Shown: positions 8,666 to 17,095 of the stretch, piece after piece
How positions within the stretch are numbered: the first letter of the stretch is position 1
Layout: each line of letters starts with the position of its first letter
Assembly (NCBI RefSeq): GCF_017916295.1
Contig: NZ_JAFMSS010000006.1
Coordinates: 270,921 to 334,920 of the forward strand
Direction of reading: 5' to 3'
Length of the DNA stretch: 64,000 nt
Source: Rubellimicrobium arenae
GTDB lineage: Bacteria > Pseudomonadota > Alphaproteobacteria > Rhodobacterales > Rhodobacteraceae
Program-made: the position numbers and the translations under genes
Notes under the pieces: model-generated
What the model was told of the DNA's origin: nothing
What the model saw: the letters and a program-made list of their open reading frames with translations, nothing else
Databases searched by the model: none

Positions 8666-8872
8666 CTAGAGATCCGGCTGGCGGGGCGGCGCGGCATCCT
8701 CGCCCGGATCCGGCGGGCGATGCTCGCCATCGAACCAGAGCACCGCGCCCAGCACATGCTAGGACACCTGGCGGTCGATGCCGATGGTGGCTTCCTCGTC
8801 GACCAGATCGTCCAGCCAGACTTGCGAGACCTCGAGCGGTCCTTCGGAGATCCCGATCCCGGTGGCGCCCAT
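8666..8872 (-). pseudogene. Small gene of unknown function interrupted by an in-frame TAG
   Basis: ATG at 8872 has GGGAGG just upstream and opens a 37-residue product (it starts MGATGIGISEGPLEV) that ends at TAG 8759-8761. The same frame then continues for 30 more codons with the same strong third-position G/C bias (HVLGAVLWFDGEHRPP...) to a second TAG at 8666-8668. A single change such as TGG to TAG would explain the break, giving QVSWHVLGAVLW. Upstream at 8962-8986 is a GGAAC-N16-GGTT element on the same strand. I do not recognise the protein. It may be a recent pseudogene, a genuine 37-residue protein, or a readthrough product. Confidence 0.5.
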
Positions 8873-8961
8873 TTGGTCCTCCCCCGTGTCGATGGATGAG
8901 CCTGCGGACGGCAGAGGCGGGCCATCCGCCCCTGGGCCCGCTCGCAGCGCCATGCCGCCGG

Positions 8962-8986
8962 AACCCAGGAGGCGGGCCATTGTTCC
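8962..8986 (-). promoter_or_regulatory. EcfG-type promoter variant (GGAAC-N16-GGTT)
   Basis: On the minus strand GGAAC (8982-8986) and GGTT (8962-8965) are 16 bases apart. It differs from the general-stress consensus GGAAC-N16/17-CGTT at one base of the -10 element. It lies 90 bases before the small interrupted gene and back-to-back with the exact site at 9011-9035. Confidence 0.5.
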
Positions 8987-9010
8987 ATGCCGCCCGGGAC
9001 CGGATTCCCA

Positions 9011-9035
9011 GGAACATCCCGCGCCCGCGCCCGTT
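9011..9035 (+). promoter_or_regulatory. EcfG-type promoter (GGAAC-N16-CGTT)
   Basis: GGAAC at 9011-9015 and CGTT at 9032-9035 are exactly 16 bases apart, an exact match to the alphaproteobacterial general-stress sigma factor consensus. The dehydrogenase start at 9073 would then have a leader of about 30 bases. Confidence 0.75.
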
Positions 9036-9072
9036 CAGGCTCCCGACAACACCGACTCAGTGGAGATCCGTC

Positions 9073-9930
9073 ATGAAGGACTACCCCACCCCCCCGTTCC
9101 CCGACCAGCAGCAGCCCATGCCGGGCCGCACCGACCAGATGGATCCCAGGCCGGATCACGGCGAGGACAGCTACCGTGGCTCGGGCCGGCTCGAGGGATT
9201 GAAGGCCATCGTGACCGGGTCGGACAGCGGCATCGGCCGGGCGGTCGCGCTCGCCTTCGCGCGGGAGGGCGCGGACGTGCTGATCTCCTATCTCAGCGAG
9301 CATGACGAGGCGGAGGAGACGCGCCGCCTGGTCGAGGCGGCCGGGCGCAAGGCCGTCGTGGTCCCCGGCGACATCCAGCACGCCGAGCACTGCCGCGCCA
9401 TCGTCGATCGGGCCCTGTCCGAATTGGGCGGGATCGACATCCTCGTGAACAACGCCGCCCATCAGGCGACCTTCGAGGAGATCACCGAGATCCCCGACGA
9501 GGAATGGGAACTGACCTTCCGGGTGAACATCCATGCGATGTTCTATCTGGCCAAGGCTGCCGTCCCGCACATGAAGCCGAACAGCGCCATCATCAACACC
9601 ACCTCGGTCAATGCCGACAAGCCGAGCCCGCAGCTCCTGGCCTACGCGACCACCAAGGGGGCGATCCAGAACTTCACGATGGGCCTTGCCCAGATGGTGG
9701 CGGAAAAGGGCATCCGGGTGAACTGCGTGGCGCCGGGGCCGGTATGGACGCCGCTGATCCCCTCGACCATGCCCGCCGAAAAGGTCAAGAACTTCGGGCA
9801 GCAGTCGCCCATGAAGCGCCCCGCGCAGCCGGCCGAGCTTGCGACGGCCTATGTGATGCTCGCGGATCCCTTGTCCAGCTACACCTCGGGCGCGACGATC
9901 GCGGTCACGGGGGGCACGCCGTTCATCTGA
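9073..9930 (+). CDS. Short-chain dehydrogenase, stress-type (YghA/YhdF group)
   Basis: A 285-residue NAD(P)-dependent oxidoreductase. A polar N-terminal extension of about 40 residues (MKDYPTPPFPDQQQPMPG) precedes a Rossmann fold with TGSDSGIGR (48-56), NNAAHQ, and the catalytic Ser with Tyr191 and Lys195 (YATTK). The C-terminal GGTPFI ending is typical of the group. The start at ATG 9073 has GGAG upstream. An exact EcfG-type promoter lies at 9011-9035, so it should be induced by general stress. A second member of the same group is at 53330-54133. The substrate is unknown; aldehydes or sugar derivatives are possible. Confidence 0.92.
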   Translation: MKDYPTPPFPDQQQPMPGRTDQMDPRPDHGEDSYRGSGRLEGLKAIVTGSDSGIGRAVALAFAREGADVLISYLSEHDEAEETRRLVEAAGRKAVVVPGDIQHAEHCRAIVDRALSELGGIDILVNNAAHQATFEEITEIPDEEWELTFRVNIHAMFYLAKAAVPHMKPNSAIINTTSVNADKPSPQLLAYATTKGAIQNFTMGLAQMVAEKGIRVNCVAPGPVWTPLIPSTMPAEKVKNFGQQSPMKRPAQPAELATAYVMLADPLSSYTSGATIAVTGGTPFI

Positions 9931-10292
9931 GCTGTTGCCCACGGCGCGCCCTGTCGAACGGGGTCGAGGGCAATCCACCGGCATGACGGCTGAATGACGA
10001 GCTCGGGCGCCTCAGGCTCGGGCTCGTCCGAAGGACCGCGCCCGGAGCCGAGGCGAGGTCGCCGGATCACTTGGATGCAGGTCTCGCGCCACCCTGGCCG
10101 GGCTTCGACTGCGGGCCGAAACGTCCGGTCTTGCTTCCGCGCGATGTCCGGCCGTGAGACCCGGACTGGCAACGACGGTCGGAAAACTCGGACTGGTCCT
10201 ATCTCTGGGTCTGGATGATCCACGCTGTGGCTTTGCACCGGACCCCGAGGCGCCATCTTGCCCTGAGTCGCAGGGTTGTCATAAGTTCTGGT
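9931..10292. other. Intergenic region upstream of the GntR gene
   Basis: About 362 bases with no recognisable protein on either strand. The right end carries the putative FadR-type operator. A weak TTGCCC/GGGCAA pairing just after the dehydrogenase stop could be part of a terminator, but the stem is imperfect. Confidence 0.4.
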
Positions 10293-10300
10293 ATGACCAG
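10288..10300. promoter_or_regulatory. FadR-type GntR operator over the start codon
   Basis: CTGGT-ATG-ACCAG is a perfect 5-base inverted repeat with a 3-base centre. It matches the TNGTNNNACNA site of FadR-type GntR regulators. The centre is the ATG start codon of the regulator gene itself, which suggests direct autorepression. Confidence 0.55.
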
Positions 10301-11060
10301 TGCCGACCAGCCCGCCCGAACGAAGCGCGCCGACCATGTGCAGGCGCATCTGCTGGCCCGGATCCGGGAGGGCGAGTTGCGCCCCGGGGATCTCCTGCCT
10401 TCCGAACGCGAACTGATGACGGCGATGTCGGTCGGTCGCGTCACCATCCGCGAGGCCATGCAGAACCTGCAGCGGATGGGTCTGGTCGAGATCCGGCACG
10501 GCGGCCGTCCCCGCGTGCGGCAGCCGACGCTGGAGCAGGTCATCCGCGACATGGGCGAGACGATGCGCCACACGCTGACCTACTCCGGGGACACCTTCGA
10601 CCATTTCAAGAATGCCCGCCTCGTCTTCGAGAAGGAGATGGTGCGCCTTGCGGCGCTGGTCCCCAGGCCCGAGCGCATCCAGCACCTGCGCGACCTCATC
10701 GGGGCCATGGACGCCGCCAAGGTCCAGCGCGAACAGTGGCGCGAAGGGTCCGAGGCCGGCTGGCCGACCGGGATCGCCTACGACGCCTTCCTGCGGCTCG
10801 ACGGCGACTTCCACAAGGCCATCGCACTGATGACCGGAAACCCTGTGCTGGCGGCCCTCTGCGGGGCTCTTTTCGACTGGCTCGCCTACTTTCATGTCGA
10901 CCGGGTGCGAAGCCCGGGCCTCGAACGGCTGACCATCGAGGAGCACAGCCGCATCGTGGACGCCCTGGAGGCCGGAGATCCGGACCTGGCGGTGGGCCGC
11001 ATGGCCGAGCACCTGAACCGCGCCAACACCCTTTATCGGCAGGACCACGCCGCCTTGTGA
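10293..11060 (+). CDS. GntR family transcriptional regulator, FadR subfamily
   Basis: A 255-residue one-component regulator. The N-terminal winged helix (HVQAHLLARIREGELRPGDLLPSERELMTAMSVGRVTIREAMQNLQRMGLVEIRHGG) is classic GntR. The C-terminal all-helical FCD domain has conserved Asp/His positions (FLRLDGDFHKAIALMTGNPVL and IEEHSRIVDALEAGD) that bind a metal and a carboxylate ligand in this group. The open frame runs 26 codons further upstream, but ATG 10293 is central in the putative operator and gives a normal N-terminus. The aldo/keto reductase follows 106 bases later on the same strand, so a sugar or uronate effector is plausible but unproven. Confidence 0.88.
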   Translation: MTSADQPARTKRADHVQAHLLARIREGELRPGDLLPSERELMTAMSVGRVTIREAMQNLQRMGLVEIRHGGRPRVRQPTLEQVIRDMGETMRHTLTYSGDTFDHFKNARLVFEKEMVRLAALVPRPERIQHLRDLIGAMDAAKVQREQWREGSEAGWPTGIAYDAFLRLDGDFHKAIALMTGNPVLAALCGALFDWLAYFHVDRVRSPGLERLTIEEHSRIVDALEAGDPDLAVGRMAEHLNRANTLYRQDHAAL

Positions 11061-11166
11061 CGCTCCGGTTCGATCGGACCGCCGGCGCAGGAGGATCCGG
11101 GGGCTTGCGCCTGGGCCCGGCCGGTGCCCTCCTGCACGCGAACTTCCACCAGCAAGGAGCCGCCTC

Positions 11167-12129
11167 ATGAAACGCCGCCCCCTCGGACAGACCGGGCTTG
11201 AAGTGACCGAGATCTGCTTCGGCACCTCGGGCCTGGGCAACATGCCCGACACCTACGGCTACGAAGTCGGCGAGGAGCGGGCCCGCGCCACCCTGCACGC
11301 GATCTTCGACGGGCCGGTGAACGTCCTCGATGCGTCCAACAACTATGGCATGGGGCGGAGCGAGCAGCGCATCGGCGCCGCGATCCGCGAGCGGGGCGGC
11401 CTGCCCGACGGCTTCGTGATTTCCACCAAGCTTGATCGCGACATGGACACCGGCCGCTTCGACGCTGCCCGGGCGCGCCGGTCCGTTGAAGAAAGCCTGG
11501 AGCGACTGGGGCTCGACCGGATCCAGGTCCTTCACCTGCACGACCCCGAGCACGCCCGCGACCTGGGCGAGATCACCGGAACCGGCGGCGCCCTCGATGA
11601 GCTGTTCCGCATGAAGGAGGAGGGGCTCGCCCAGGCGGTCGGCCTGGCCATGGGGCCGGTGGACCTGATGCTGCCCATCCTGCGCGACTGGCCCTTCGAC
11701 GTGCTCATCAGCCACAACCGCTACACGCTCCTGAACCGGGCGGCGGATGCCATGTTCGACGAGGCTCGGGCCAAGGGCATCACGATCTTCAACGCGGCAC
11801 CCTACGCCAGCGGGGTGCTGGCCAAGGGAAGCGCGGTGATGCCGCGGATCACCTACCAGGAGGCGAGCGAGGAGGCTCTCGAGCCCGTGCGCCGGATCGA
11901 GGCGACCTGTGCGCGTCACGGGATCCCGGTGGGGGCGGCGGCGTTGCAGTTCTCCATGCGGGACCCGCGGATCGCCTCGACCATCGTGGGCGTGTCCAAG
12001 CCCGAGCGCGTGTCCGAGACGCTGGACTGGGCCGCCACCGAGATCCCGGAGGCCCTGTGGGAGGAGCTGGCCTCGCTGCCCGCCTCGACCGAGGACCCGG
12101 AGGCCACCCGCGACTACAAGCCCGGCTGA
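11167..12129 (+). CDS. Aldo/keto reductase (aldose dehydrogenase-like)
   Basis: A 320-residue NAD(P)-dependent TIM-barrel oxidoreductase. The catalytic tetrad is visible as Asp55 and Tyr60 (LDASNNYGMGRSE), Lys88 (VISTKLD) and His125 (VLHLHDPEH). The first strand MKRRPLGQTGLEVTEICFGTS and the LDASNNYG segment resemble the group of L-fucose/D-threo-aldose 1-dehydrogenases. AAGGAG precedes the ATG. It lies downstream of the GntR gene on the same strand and is the likely target of that regulator. The exact sugar is not determined. Confidence 0.9.
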   Translation: MKRRPLGQTGLEVTEICFGTSGLGNMPDTYGYEVGEERARATLHAIFDGPVNVLDASNNYGMGRSEQRIGAAIRERGGLPDGFVISTKLDRDMDTGRFDAARARRSVEESLERLGLDRIQVLHLHDPEHARDLGEITGTGGALDELFRMKEEGLAQAVGLAMGPVDLMLPILRDWPFDVLISHNRYTLLNRAADAMFDEARAKGITIFNAAPYASGVLAKGSAVMPRITYQEASEEALEPVRRIEATCARHGIPVGAAALQFSMRDPRIASTIVGVSKPERVSETLDWAATEIPEALWEELASLPASTEDPEATRDYKPG

Positions 12130-12136
12130 GGGAACA

Positions 12137-12164
12137 GGCCGGCCTTTCGGCGACACGGCCGGCC
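12137..12164 (+). terminator. Hairpin after the aldo/keto reductase
   Basis: GGCCGGCC at 12137-12144 is repeated at 12157-12164. As it is self-complementary it can form an 8-bp stem with a 12-base loop. No T-run follows, so terminator function is uncertain. Confidence 0.35.
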
Positions 12165-12314
12165 GCGGGGGCCTGGGCTTCGTCGGCCTGCTTCGCTGCC
12201 GGCCGGCGATGAAGGGCGCTCTTGGTGCAGAGGGCGTCCGTTGCCTGCCGCATTCCTGCCGAGATGCCGGCTTAGACCGCGCCGGATGAAGCTCAGGGCT
12301 TTCCGGCGCGAAAC

Positions 12315-12599
12315 ATGATCCAGACCAATCTTTACACCTGCCTCATCCTGGCGGTGGCTCTTCCGTCCGGGATGGTCCTGGGGGCGACCGGCTCGGGCCG
12401 GCCGCTCACGGCGGTGGGGCTCTTCTACGAGTTCTGTGTGCGCGCCGCGCTGGCGGGCGGCCTGCTGATCCTCGCCATCCTGGCGCAGGGCCTTGGCGTT
12501 CCGCCGTCCGAGCTGTTCGCGGCGGTCCCGGTCGGGCTGCTTTTGCTGGAGCTGGGCTGGGCCATCCTGAGACCGGCCGGCGCTGTCTCGGACGACTGA
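12315..12599 (+). CDS. Small hydrophobic membrane protein of unknown function
   Basis: A 94-residue product with three hydrophobic stretches: LYTCLILAVALPSGMVLGA, ALAGGLLILAILAQGLGV and LFAAVPVGLLLLELGWAIL. It ends in a short charged tail. It has no family motif I recognise. No convincing ribosome site precedes the ATG, so the exact start is uncertain. Codon bias matches the neighbours. It ends opposite the end of the RND permease gene, with a strong hairpin between them. Confidence 0.5.
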   Translation: MIQTNLYTCLILAVALPSGMVLGATGSGRPLTAVGLFYEFCVRAALAGGLLILAILAQGLGVPPSELFAAVPVGLLLLELGWAILRPAGAVSDD

Positions 12600-12630
12600 C
12601 GCGTCGGAGCCGCAGCGGGCTGGCGGGGGC

Positions 12631-12652
12631 GGCCCGGGACATCGCCCGGGCC
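12631..12652. terminator. Bidirectional hairpin between convergent genes
   Basis: GGCCCGGG (12631-12638) pairs perfectly with CCCGGGCC (12645-12652) over a 6-base loop, between the stop codons at 12599 and 12666. There is no T-tract on either side, so the termination mode is uncertain. Confidence 0.5.
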
Positions 12653-12665
12653 ACCCTTCGCGGGA

Positions 12666-15600
12666 TCAGGCGGACGGGGCCTGCGCGGCCGCATCCCGAA
12701 CGGGTGGCGTTCCCCGGCGGCGGAAGATGCGCGCAACGATCACATAGAAGAGCGGCACGAAGAGCACGCCCAGCACCGTGGCCGAGATCGTCCCGCCCAG
12801 CACGCCCGAGCCGATGGCGGTGCGCCCGCCCGAGCCCGCTCCATGGCTGAGCACCAGCGGCAGCACGCCCAGGGAAAAGGCCATCGAGGTCATCACGATG
12901 GGCCTGAACCTCTGGCGCGCGGCCTCCCTGACGGCGTCGAACAGCGACTCACCCGCTTCCTGTCGTTCGCGCGCGAACTCTACGATCAGGATGGCGTTCT
13001 TGCCGGTGAGGCCGATCACGGTCAGCAGGCCTACCTGGAAGAAGACCCCGTTCTCGAAGCCGCCGAGCCAGGCCCCCAGCAGCGCGCCCAGCACGCCGAT
13101 CGGCATGGCCAGCATCACCGCGAACGGAATGCTCCAGCTTTCGTACAAGGCCGCGAGCGACAGGAACACCGCCGCGAGCGAGAGCACGTAAAGGAGCGGA
13201 GCCTGACTGCCCGATTCCCGCTCTTCGAGCGAGAGGCCCGTCCAGGAGATGCCGAAGCCCCCAGGAAGCTGGGCCGCCAGGCGTTCCATCTCGGCCATGG
13301 CTTCGCCGGTGGTCACGCCCGGCGCGGGCGAGCCCTGAATCTGCATCGAGGGCACGCCGTTGTAGCGGCTGATCCCCTGCGCCCCTTGGGACCAGGAGCC
13401 TTCCGCGAAGTTGGAGAAGGGGACGAGCCCGCCCGAGGCGTTTCGGACCCGCCATTGCTCCAGATCCGAGGGCGCGGCGCGGGAGCCCGCTTCGCCCTGG
13501 ATATAGACCCGCTTGATGCGGCCCTGGTCGAGGAAGTCGTTGACGTAGCGTCCCGCCCAGGCGACCGACAGCAGGTTGCCGATGTCGGTGGCCGAGATGC
13601 CCATGGCGCCGGCCTTGCGCCAGTCGATGTCGATGTTGAACTGGGCCGCGTCCTCCAAGCCGTTGGGCCGCGCCGAGGCGATGAGGGGGCTTTGCGCCGC
13701 CATCCCCAGGAGCTGGTTGCGGGCGTCGAGCAGCTGCTCGTGCGTCTGGCCCCCCCGGGCCTGCAGGTAGAAGTCGAAGCCCGAAACGTTGCCAAGCTCG
13801 ATCACCGAAGGCGGAACCACCGGGAAGACGAAGGCGTCGCGGATCTGGCTGAGCGCGCCGAAGGCCCGGCCCGCCACCGCCTGCGCGCTGAGGGCCGGAT
13901 CGTCGCGGTCGGCCCAGTCCTTCAGCTTGACGAAGGCCAGGCCCATGTTCTGGCCTTGTCCGGCAAAGCCGAAGCCGACGACGCCGAAGACCGATTCCAC
14001 CGCCGCGCTTTCCTGTTCGAGGAAGTAGTCCTCGATCTGCTCCACGACATCGAGCGTGCGATCCGCGGTCGCCCCGGTCGGAGCCTGGACCATGGTGAAG
14101 AGGATGCCCTGGTCCTCCTCGGGCAGGAAGCCCGTGGGCGTGCGCAGGAACAGGAACCCCATCGCCACGGCCAGCGCGACATAGACGAGGCCCACCCGCA
14201 CGGGACGGCGCACGATCCAGCCCACGCTGCGGACATACCCGCCCAGCACCCGGTCGAAGCCGCGGTTGAACAGGCCGAAGGGGCCGCGCGTCTTGGCATG
14301 CCCGGTGTTCTTGAGCAGCGTGGCGCAGAGCGCCGGCGTCAGCGTCAGGGCCACCACGACCGACAGCGCCATGGCCGAAACGATGGTGATCGCGAACTGC
14401 TGGTAGATGACGCCCGTCGAGCCGCCGAAGAATGCCATCGGCACGAACACCGCCGACAGCACCAGCGCGATGCCGATGAGGGCGCCGGTGATCTGGTCCA
14501 TGGAACGGCGCGTGGCCTCCAGCGGGCCAAGGCCCTCCTCCTGCATCACGCGCTCCACGTTCTCGACCACCACGATGGCGTCATCGACGAGGAGGCCGAT
14601 CGCCAGCACCATGGCCAGCATGGTCAGCGTGTTGATCGAGAAGCCTGCCGCGGCAAGCACCCCGAAGGTCCCCAGGAGGACGACCGGAACGGCCAGCGTC
14701 GGGATCAGCGTGGCGCGCAGGTTCTGCAGGAACAGGAGCATCACCAGGAACACGAGCCCGATGGCCTCGAAGAGGGTGCGCACCACTTCCTCGATCGAGA
14801 TCTCGACGAACGGCGTCGTGTCGTAGGGGATGACGTATTCGATGCCCTCCGGGAAGAACTGGGCGAACTCCGCCAGCCGTTCCTTGACCGCCTCGGAGGT
14901 GTCGAGCGCGTTGGCCCCGGGCGCCAGGCTGATGGCCATGCCCGCCGAAGGCGCGCCGTTGTAGCGCGAGATGAACTCGTAGTTCTGCGCCCCGATCTCG
15001 ACCCGGGCCACGTCGCCCAGCAGCACGAGCCCGCCCCCCGTCTCGGCGCGGAGCACGATCTGGCGGAAGTCCTCGGGCGTCTGCAGGAGCGACTGGGCGG
15101 TGATCGTGGCGTTGAGCTGCTGGCCCTCGAGCGCCGGCCTCGTGCCGAAGGCCCCGGCCGAGATCTGGGCGTTCTCCTCGGAGACCGCGGCGACGACATC
15201 GGCGGGGGTGAGGTTGAAGGCGGCGAGCTTGGACGGATCGAGCCAGATCCGCATGGCGTACTGGCCGCCGAACACCTGGACGCTGCCCACGCCCTCCACC
15301 CGGCTGAGCTCGTCCACGAGGTTGGTGACCATGTAGTCGGCCAGGTCCACCTCCTCGTAGGTGCCAGTGTCGGAGATGAGCGACACCACCATGAGGAAGC
15401 CCGCCGCCGACTTCTGCACGCTCACGCCCTGACGCTGCACCGGCTCCGGCAGGAGCGGCGTGGCCTGCGCCAGCTTGTTCTGCACCTGCACCTGCGCGAT
15501 GTCGGGGTCGGTGCCCGTCTCGAAGGTCAGGGTGATCGTCGCGCTGCCCGCCGAGGTCGAGTTCGAGGAGATGTAGCGCAGCCCATCAAGGCCGGTCATC

Positions 15601-15803
15601 TGCTGCTCGATGACCTGGGTGACGGTGTTGCCCACCGTCTCGGCCGAGGCGCCGGGGTAGACGGCCCGGATGGACACGGAGGGCGGCGCGATCTGCGGAT
15701 ACTGCGCGACCGGAAGGGTCAGCACGGCCAGCAGCCCGACGCCCATGATGAGGATCGAGATCACCCACGCAAAGACGGGGCGGTCGATGAAGAAGCGGGC
15801 CAT
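12666..15803 (-). CDS. RND efflux transporter permease (AcrB family)
   Basis: The inner-membrane proton/drug antiporter of a tripartite efflux pump. Its 1045 residues match AcrB/MexB length. It begins MARFFIDRPVFAWVISILIM, the standard first helix of HAE1 permeases. The transmembrane helix IGLLVDDAIVVVENVERVM carries the Asp-Asp pair of the proton relay, near residue 405. The second half shows the matching GKNAILIVEFARE helix with the Lys. Two large periplasmic loops carry the porter and docking segments. It starts 25 bases after the adaptor gene, in one operon. No outer-membrane TolC gene is present, so an unlinked TolC is presumably used. The substrates are unknown. Confidence 0.96.
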   Translation of the reverse strand: MARFFIDRPVFAWVISILIMGVGLLAVLTLPVAQYPQIAPPSVSIRAVYPGASAETVGNTVTQVIEQQMTGLDGLRYISSNSTSAGSATITLTFETGTDPDIAQVQVQNKLAQATPLLPEPVQRQGVSVQKSAAGFLMVVSLISDTGTYEEVDLADYMVTNLVDELSRVEGVGSVQVFGGQYAMRIWLDPSKLAAFNLTPADVVAAVSEENAQISAGAFGTRPALEGQQLNATITAQSLLQTPEDFRQIVLRAETGGGLVLLGDVARVEIGAQNYEFISRYNGAPSAGMAISLAPGANALDTSEAVKERLAEFAQFFPEGIEYVIPYDTTPFVEISIEEVVRTLFEAIGLVFLVMLLFLQNLRATLIPTLAVPVVLLGTFGVLAAAGFSINTLTMLAMVLAIGLLVDDAIVVVENVERVMQEEGLGPLEATRRSMDQITGALIGIALVLSAVFVPMAFFGGSTGVIYQQFAITIVSAMALSVVVALTLTPALCATLLKNTGHAKTRGPFGLFNRGFDRVLGGYVRSVGWIVRRPVRVGLVYVALAVAMGFLFLRTPTGFLPEEDQGILFTMVQAPTGATADRTLDVVEQIEDYFLEQESAAVESVFGVVGFGFAGQGQNMGLAFVKLKDWADRDDPALSAQAVAGRAFGALSQIRDAFVFPVVPPSVIELGNVSGFDFYLQARGGQTHEQLLDARNQLLGMAAQSPLIASARPNGLEDAAQFNIDIDWRKAGAMGISATDIGNLLSVAWAGRYVNDFLDQGRIKRVYIQGEAGSRAAPSDLEQWRVRNASGGLVPFSNFAEGSWSQGAQGISRYNGVPSMQIQGSPAPGVTTGEAMAEMERLAAQLPGGFGISWTGLSLEERESGSQAPLLYVLSLAAVFLSLAALYESWSIPFAVMLAMPIGVLGALLGAWLGGFENGVFFQVGLLTVIGLTGKNAILIVEFARERQEAGESLFDAVREAARQRFRPIVMTSMAFSLGVLPLVLSHGAGSGGRTAIGSGVLGGTISATVLGVLFVPLFYVIVARIFRRRGTPPVRDAAAQAPSA

Positions 15804-15827
15804 GGCGGCTCTCCCGTGCGGATGGCG

Positions 15828-17018
15828 TCAGTCGGCGGCGGCTTCGCCCGAGGCGAGCTCGGACTCGGCGGTAGGGGTGGCCTCCGCGGCCGCGTCTGCC
15901 GGCGGCTGCTGCTCCTCGGGGGCCACGGTCGCGCCGGGCGCGGTCTTCTGCAGTCCCGCCACGATCACGCGGGACCCGGCCTCGAGGCCTTCGCTCACCA
16001 CCCAGTCCGAGCCGCGATCCTCCAGCACGGTGAGCTGCCGTTCCTCGACGACGTTGTCGGCGTTGACCACCCAGGCGGTCGGACGGCCCCGGCGGTCGCG
16101 GCTGACGCCCTCCTGCGGGATCAGGAACACGTCGTCGGCGGTTCCGGTCGGCATCTCGACCTGGACATACATCCCTGGCAGCAGCAGGAGCTCGGGATTC
16201 GGGAACTCCATCCGCAGGACCACGACGCCGGTCTGCTCGTCGACATGGGGCTCGGCGGCGGTCAGCTCGCCGGTGTGCTCGAACTCGGTGCCATCGGCGA
16301 GGATGAGGCGGACCGTGCGGTCGGCCGTGCCCAGGTCGGCCTCGGCCTGACCGCGCCGCCAGGCCAGGAGCTCGGCCGCCGACTGCGTGACGTCCACATA
16401 GACCGGATCGATCTGGCGGATGACCGTCAGCGGATCGGCCTGGCTCGCCGTCACCAGCGCGCCCTGGCTGGTCAGGGACAGCCCGATCTCGCCCGAGATG
16501 GGCGCCTTGATCGTGGTGCGCTCGAGCTCGATGCGCGCCGACAGCTGCTGCGCCTGCGCGACCTGAAGCGCGGCCTCGGCGGCGTCCCGGGCGGCGGTGG
16601 CCTCATCGACGACCTGCTGGCTGGCCACGGCCCGCGCGGCCAGCTCCTGGACCCGCCCGGCCTCGCGCTGGGCGGCGCCGAGCTGGGCCTGGGCCTGGGC
16701 GACCGACGCTTCGGCCTGGGCCAGCGCGGCCTGATACGTGGTGGGATCGATGGTGTAGAGGACGTCGCCCGCCTCCACGCGGCTCCCTTCCTGGAACCGC
16801 CGCTCGGTGATGATGCCCGCCACCTGCGGGCGCACCTCGGCCGAGGCCGAGGGCACCACGCGTCCGGGAAGCGTGGAGGTCAGCGTGACGGTCTGCGGCT
16901 GCAGCGTCACGACGGTCACCGCAGGCGGCGGCGGGGCGTCCTGGGCCGAGACGGCCGCCCCGCCGCACCCCAGCAGCGCGGCTGCCGCAAGACCGATCGT
17001 CCGACCGATGACAGACAT
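15828..17018 (-). CDS. RND efflux periplasmic adaptor subunit (AcrA family)
   Basis: The membrane fusion protein that links the permease at 12666-15803 to an outer-membrane channel. The 396 residues comprise an N-terminal export signal (GLAAAALLGCGGAAVSAQ), a beta-barrel/lipoyl half (STLPGRVVPSASAEVRPQVAG), a long Ala/Gln-rich alpha-helical hairpin (about residues 95-160), the second lipoyl half (TTIKAPISGEIGLSL), a beta-barrel and a membrane-proximal domain. A C-terminal acidic Ala/Glu-rich tail of about 40 residues is an extra. The Cys in LLGC could make it a lipoprotein, but cleavage after AVSA is equally possible. It is divergent from a TetR gene, with a dyad in the gap. Confidence 0.94.
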   Translation of the reverse strand: MSVIGRTIGLAAAALLGCGGAAVSAQDAPPPPAVTVVTLQPQTVTLTSTLPGRVVPSASAEVRPQVAGIITERRFQEGSRVEAGDVLYTIDPTTYQAALAQAEASVAQAQAQLGAAQREAGRVQELAARAVASQQVVDEATAARDAAEAALQVAQAQQLSARIELERTTIKAPISGEIGLSLTSQGALVTASQADPLTVIRQIDPVYVDVTQSAAELLAWRRGQAEADLGTADRTVRLILADGTEFEHTGELTAAEPHVDEQTGVVVLRMEFPNPELLLLPGMYVQVEMPTGTADDVFLIPQEGVSRDRRGRPTAWVVNADNVVEERQLTVLEDRGSDWVVSEGLEAGSRVIVAGLQKTAPGATVAPEEQQPPADAAAEATPTAESELASGEAAAD

Positions 17019-17073
17019 GGATCAACGCTCCCGAATGAAATCGGGCGGCTTGTGCGGCGACCCGGAGTTGGAA

Positions 17074-17095
17074 TATGGAACCCAGCGGTTTCATA
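17074..17095. promoter_or_regulatory. Candidate TetR operator in the efflux/TetR gap
   Basis: ATGGAACC (17075-17082) and GGTTTCAT (17087-17094) form an inverted repeat with one mismatch and a 4-base centre; one further T/A pair extends it. It lies 56 bases before the adaptor start and about 90 bases before the TetR start, where an AcrR-like operator would be expected. Confidence 0.4.
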
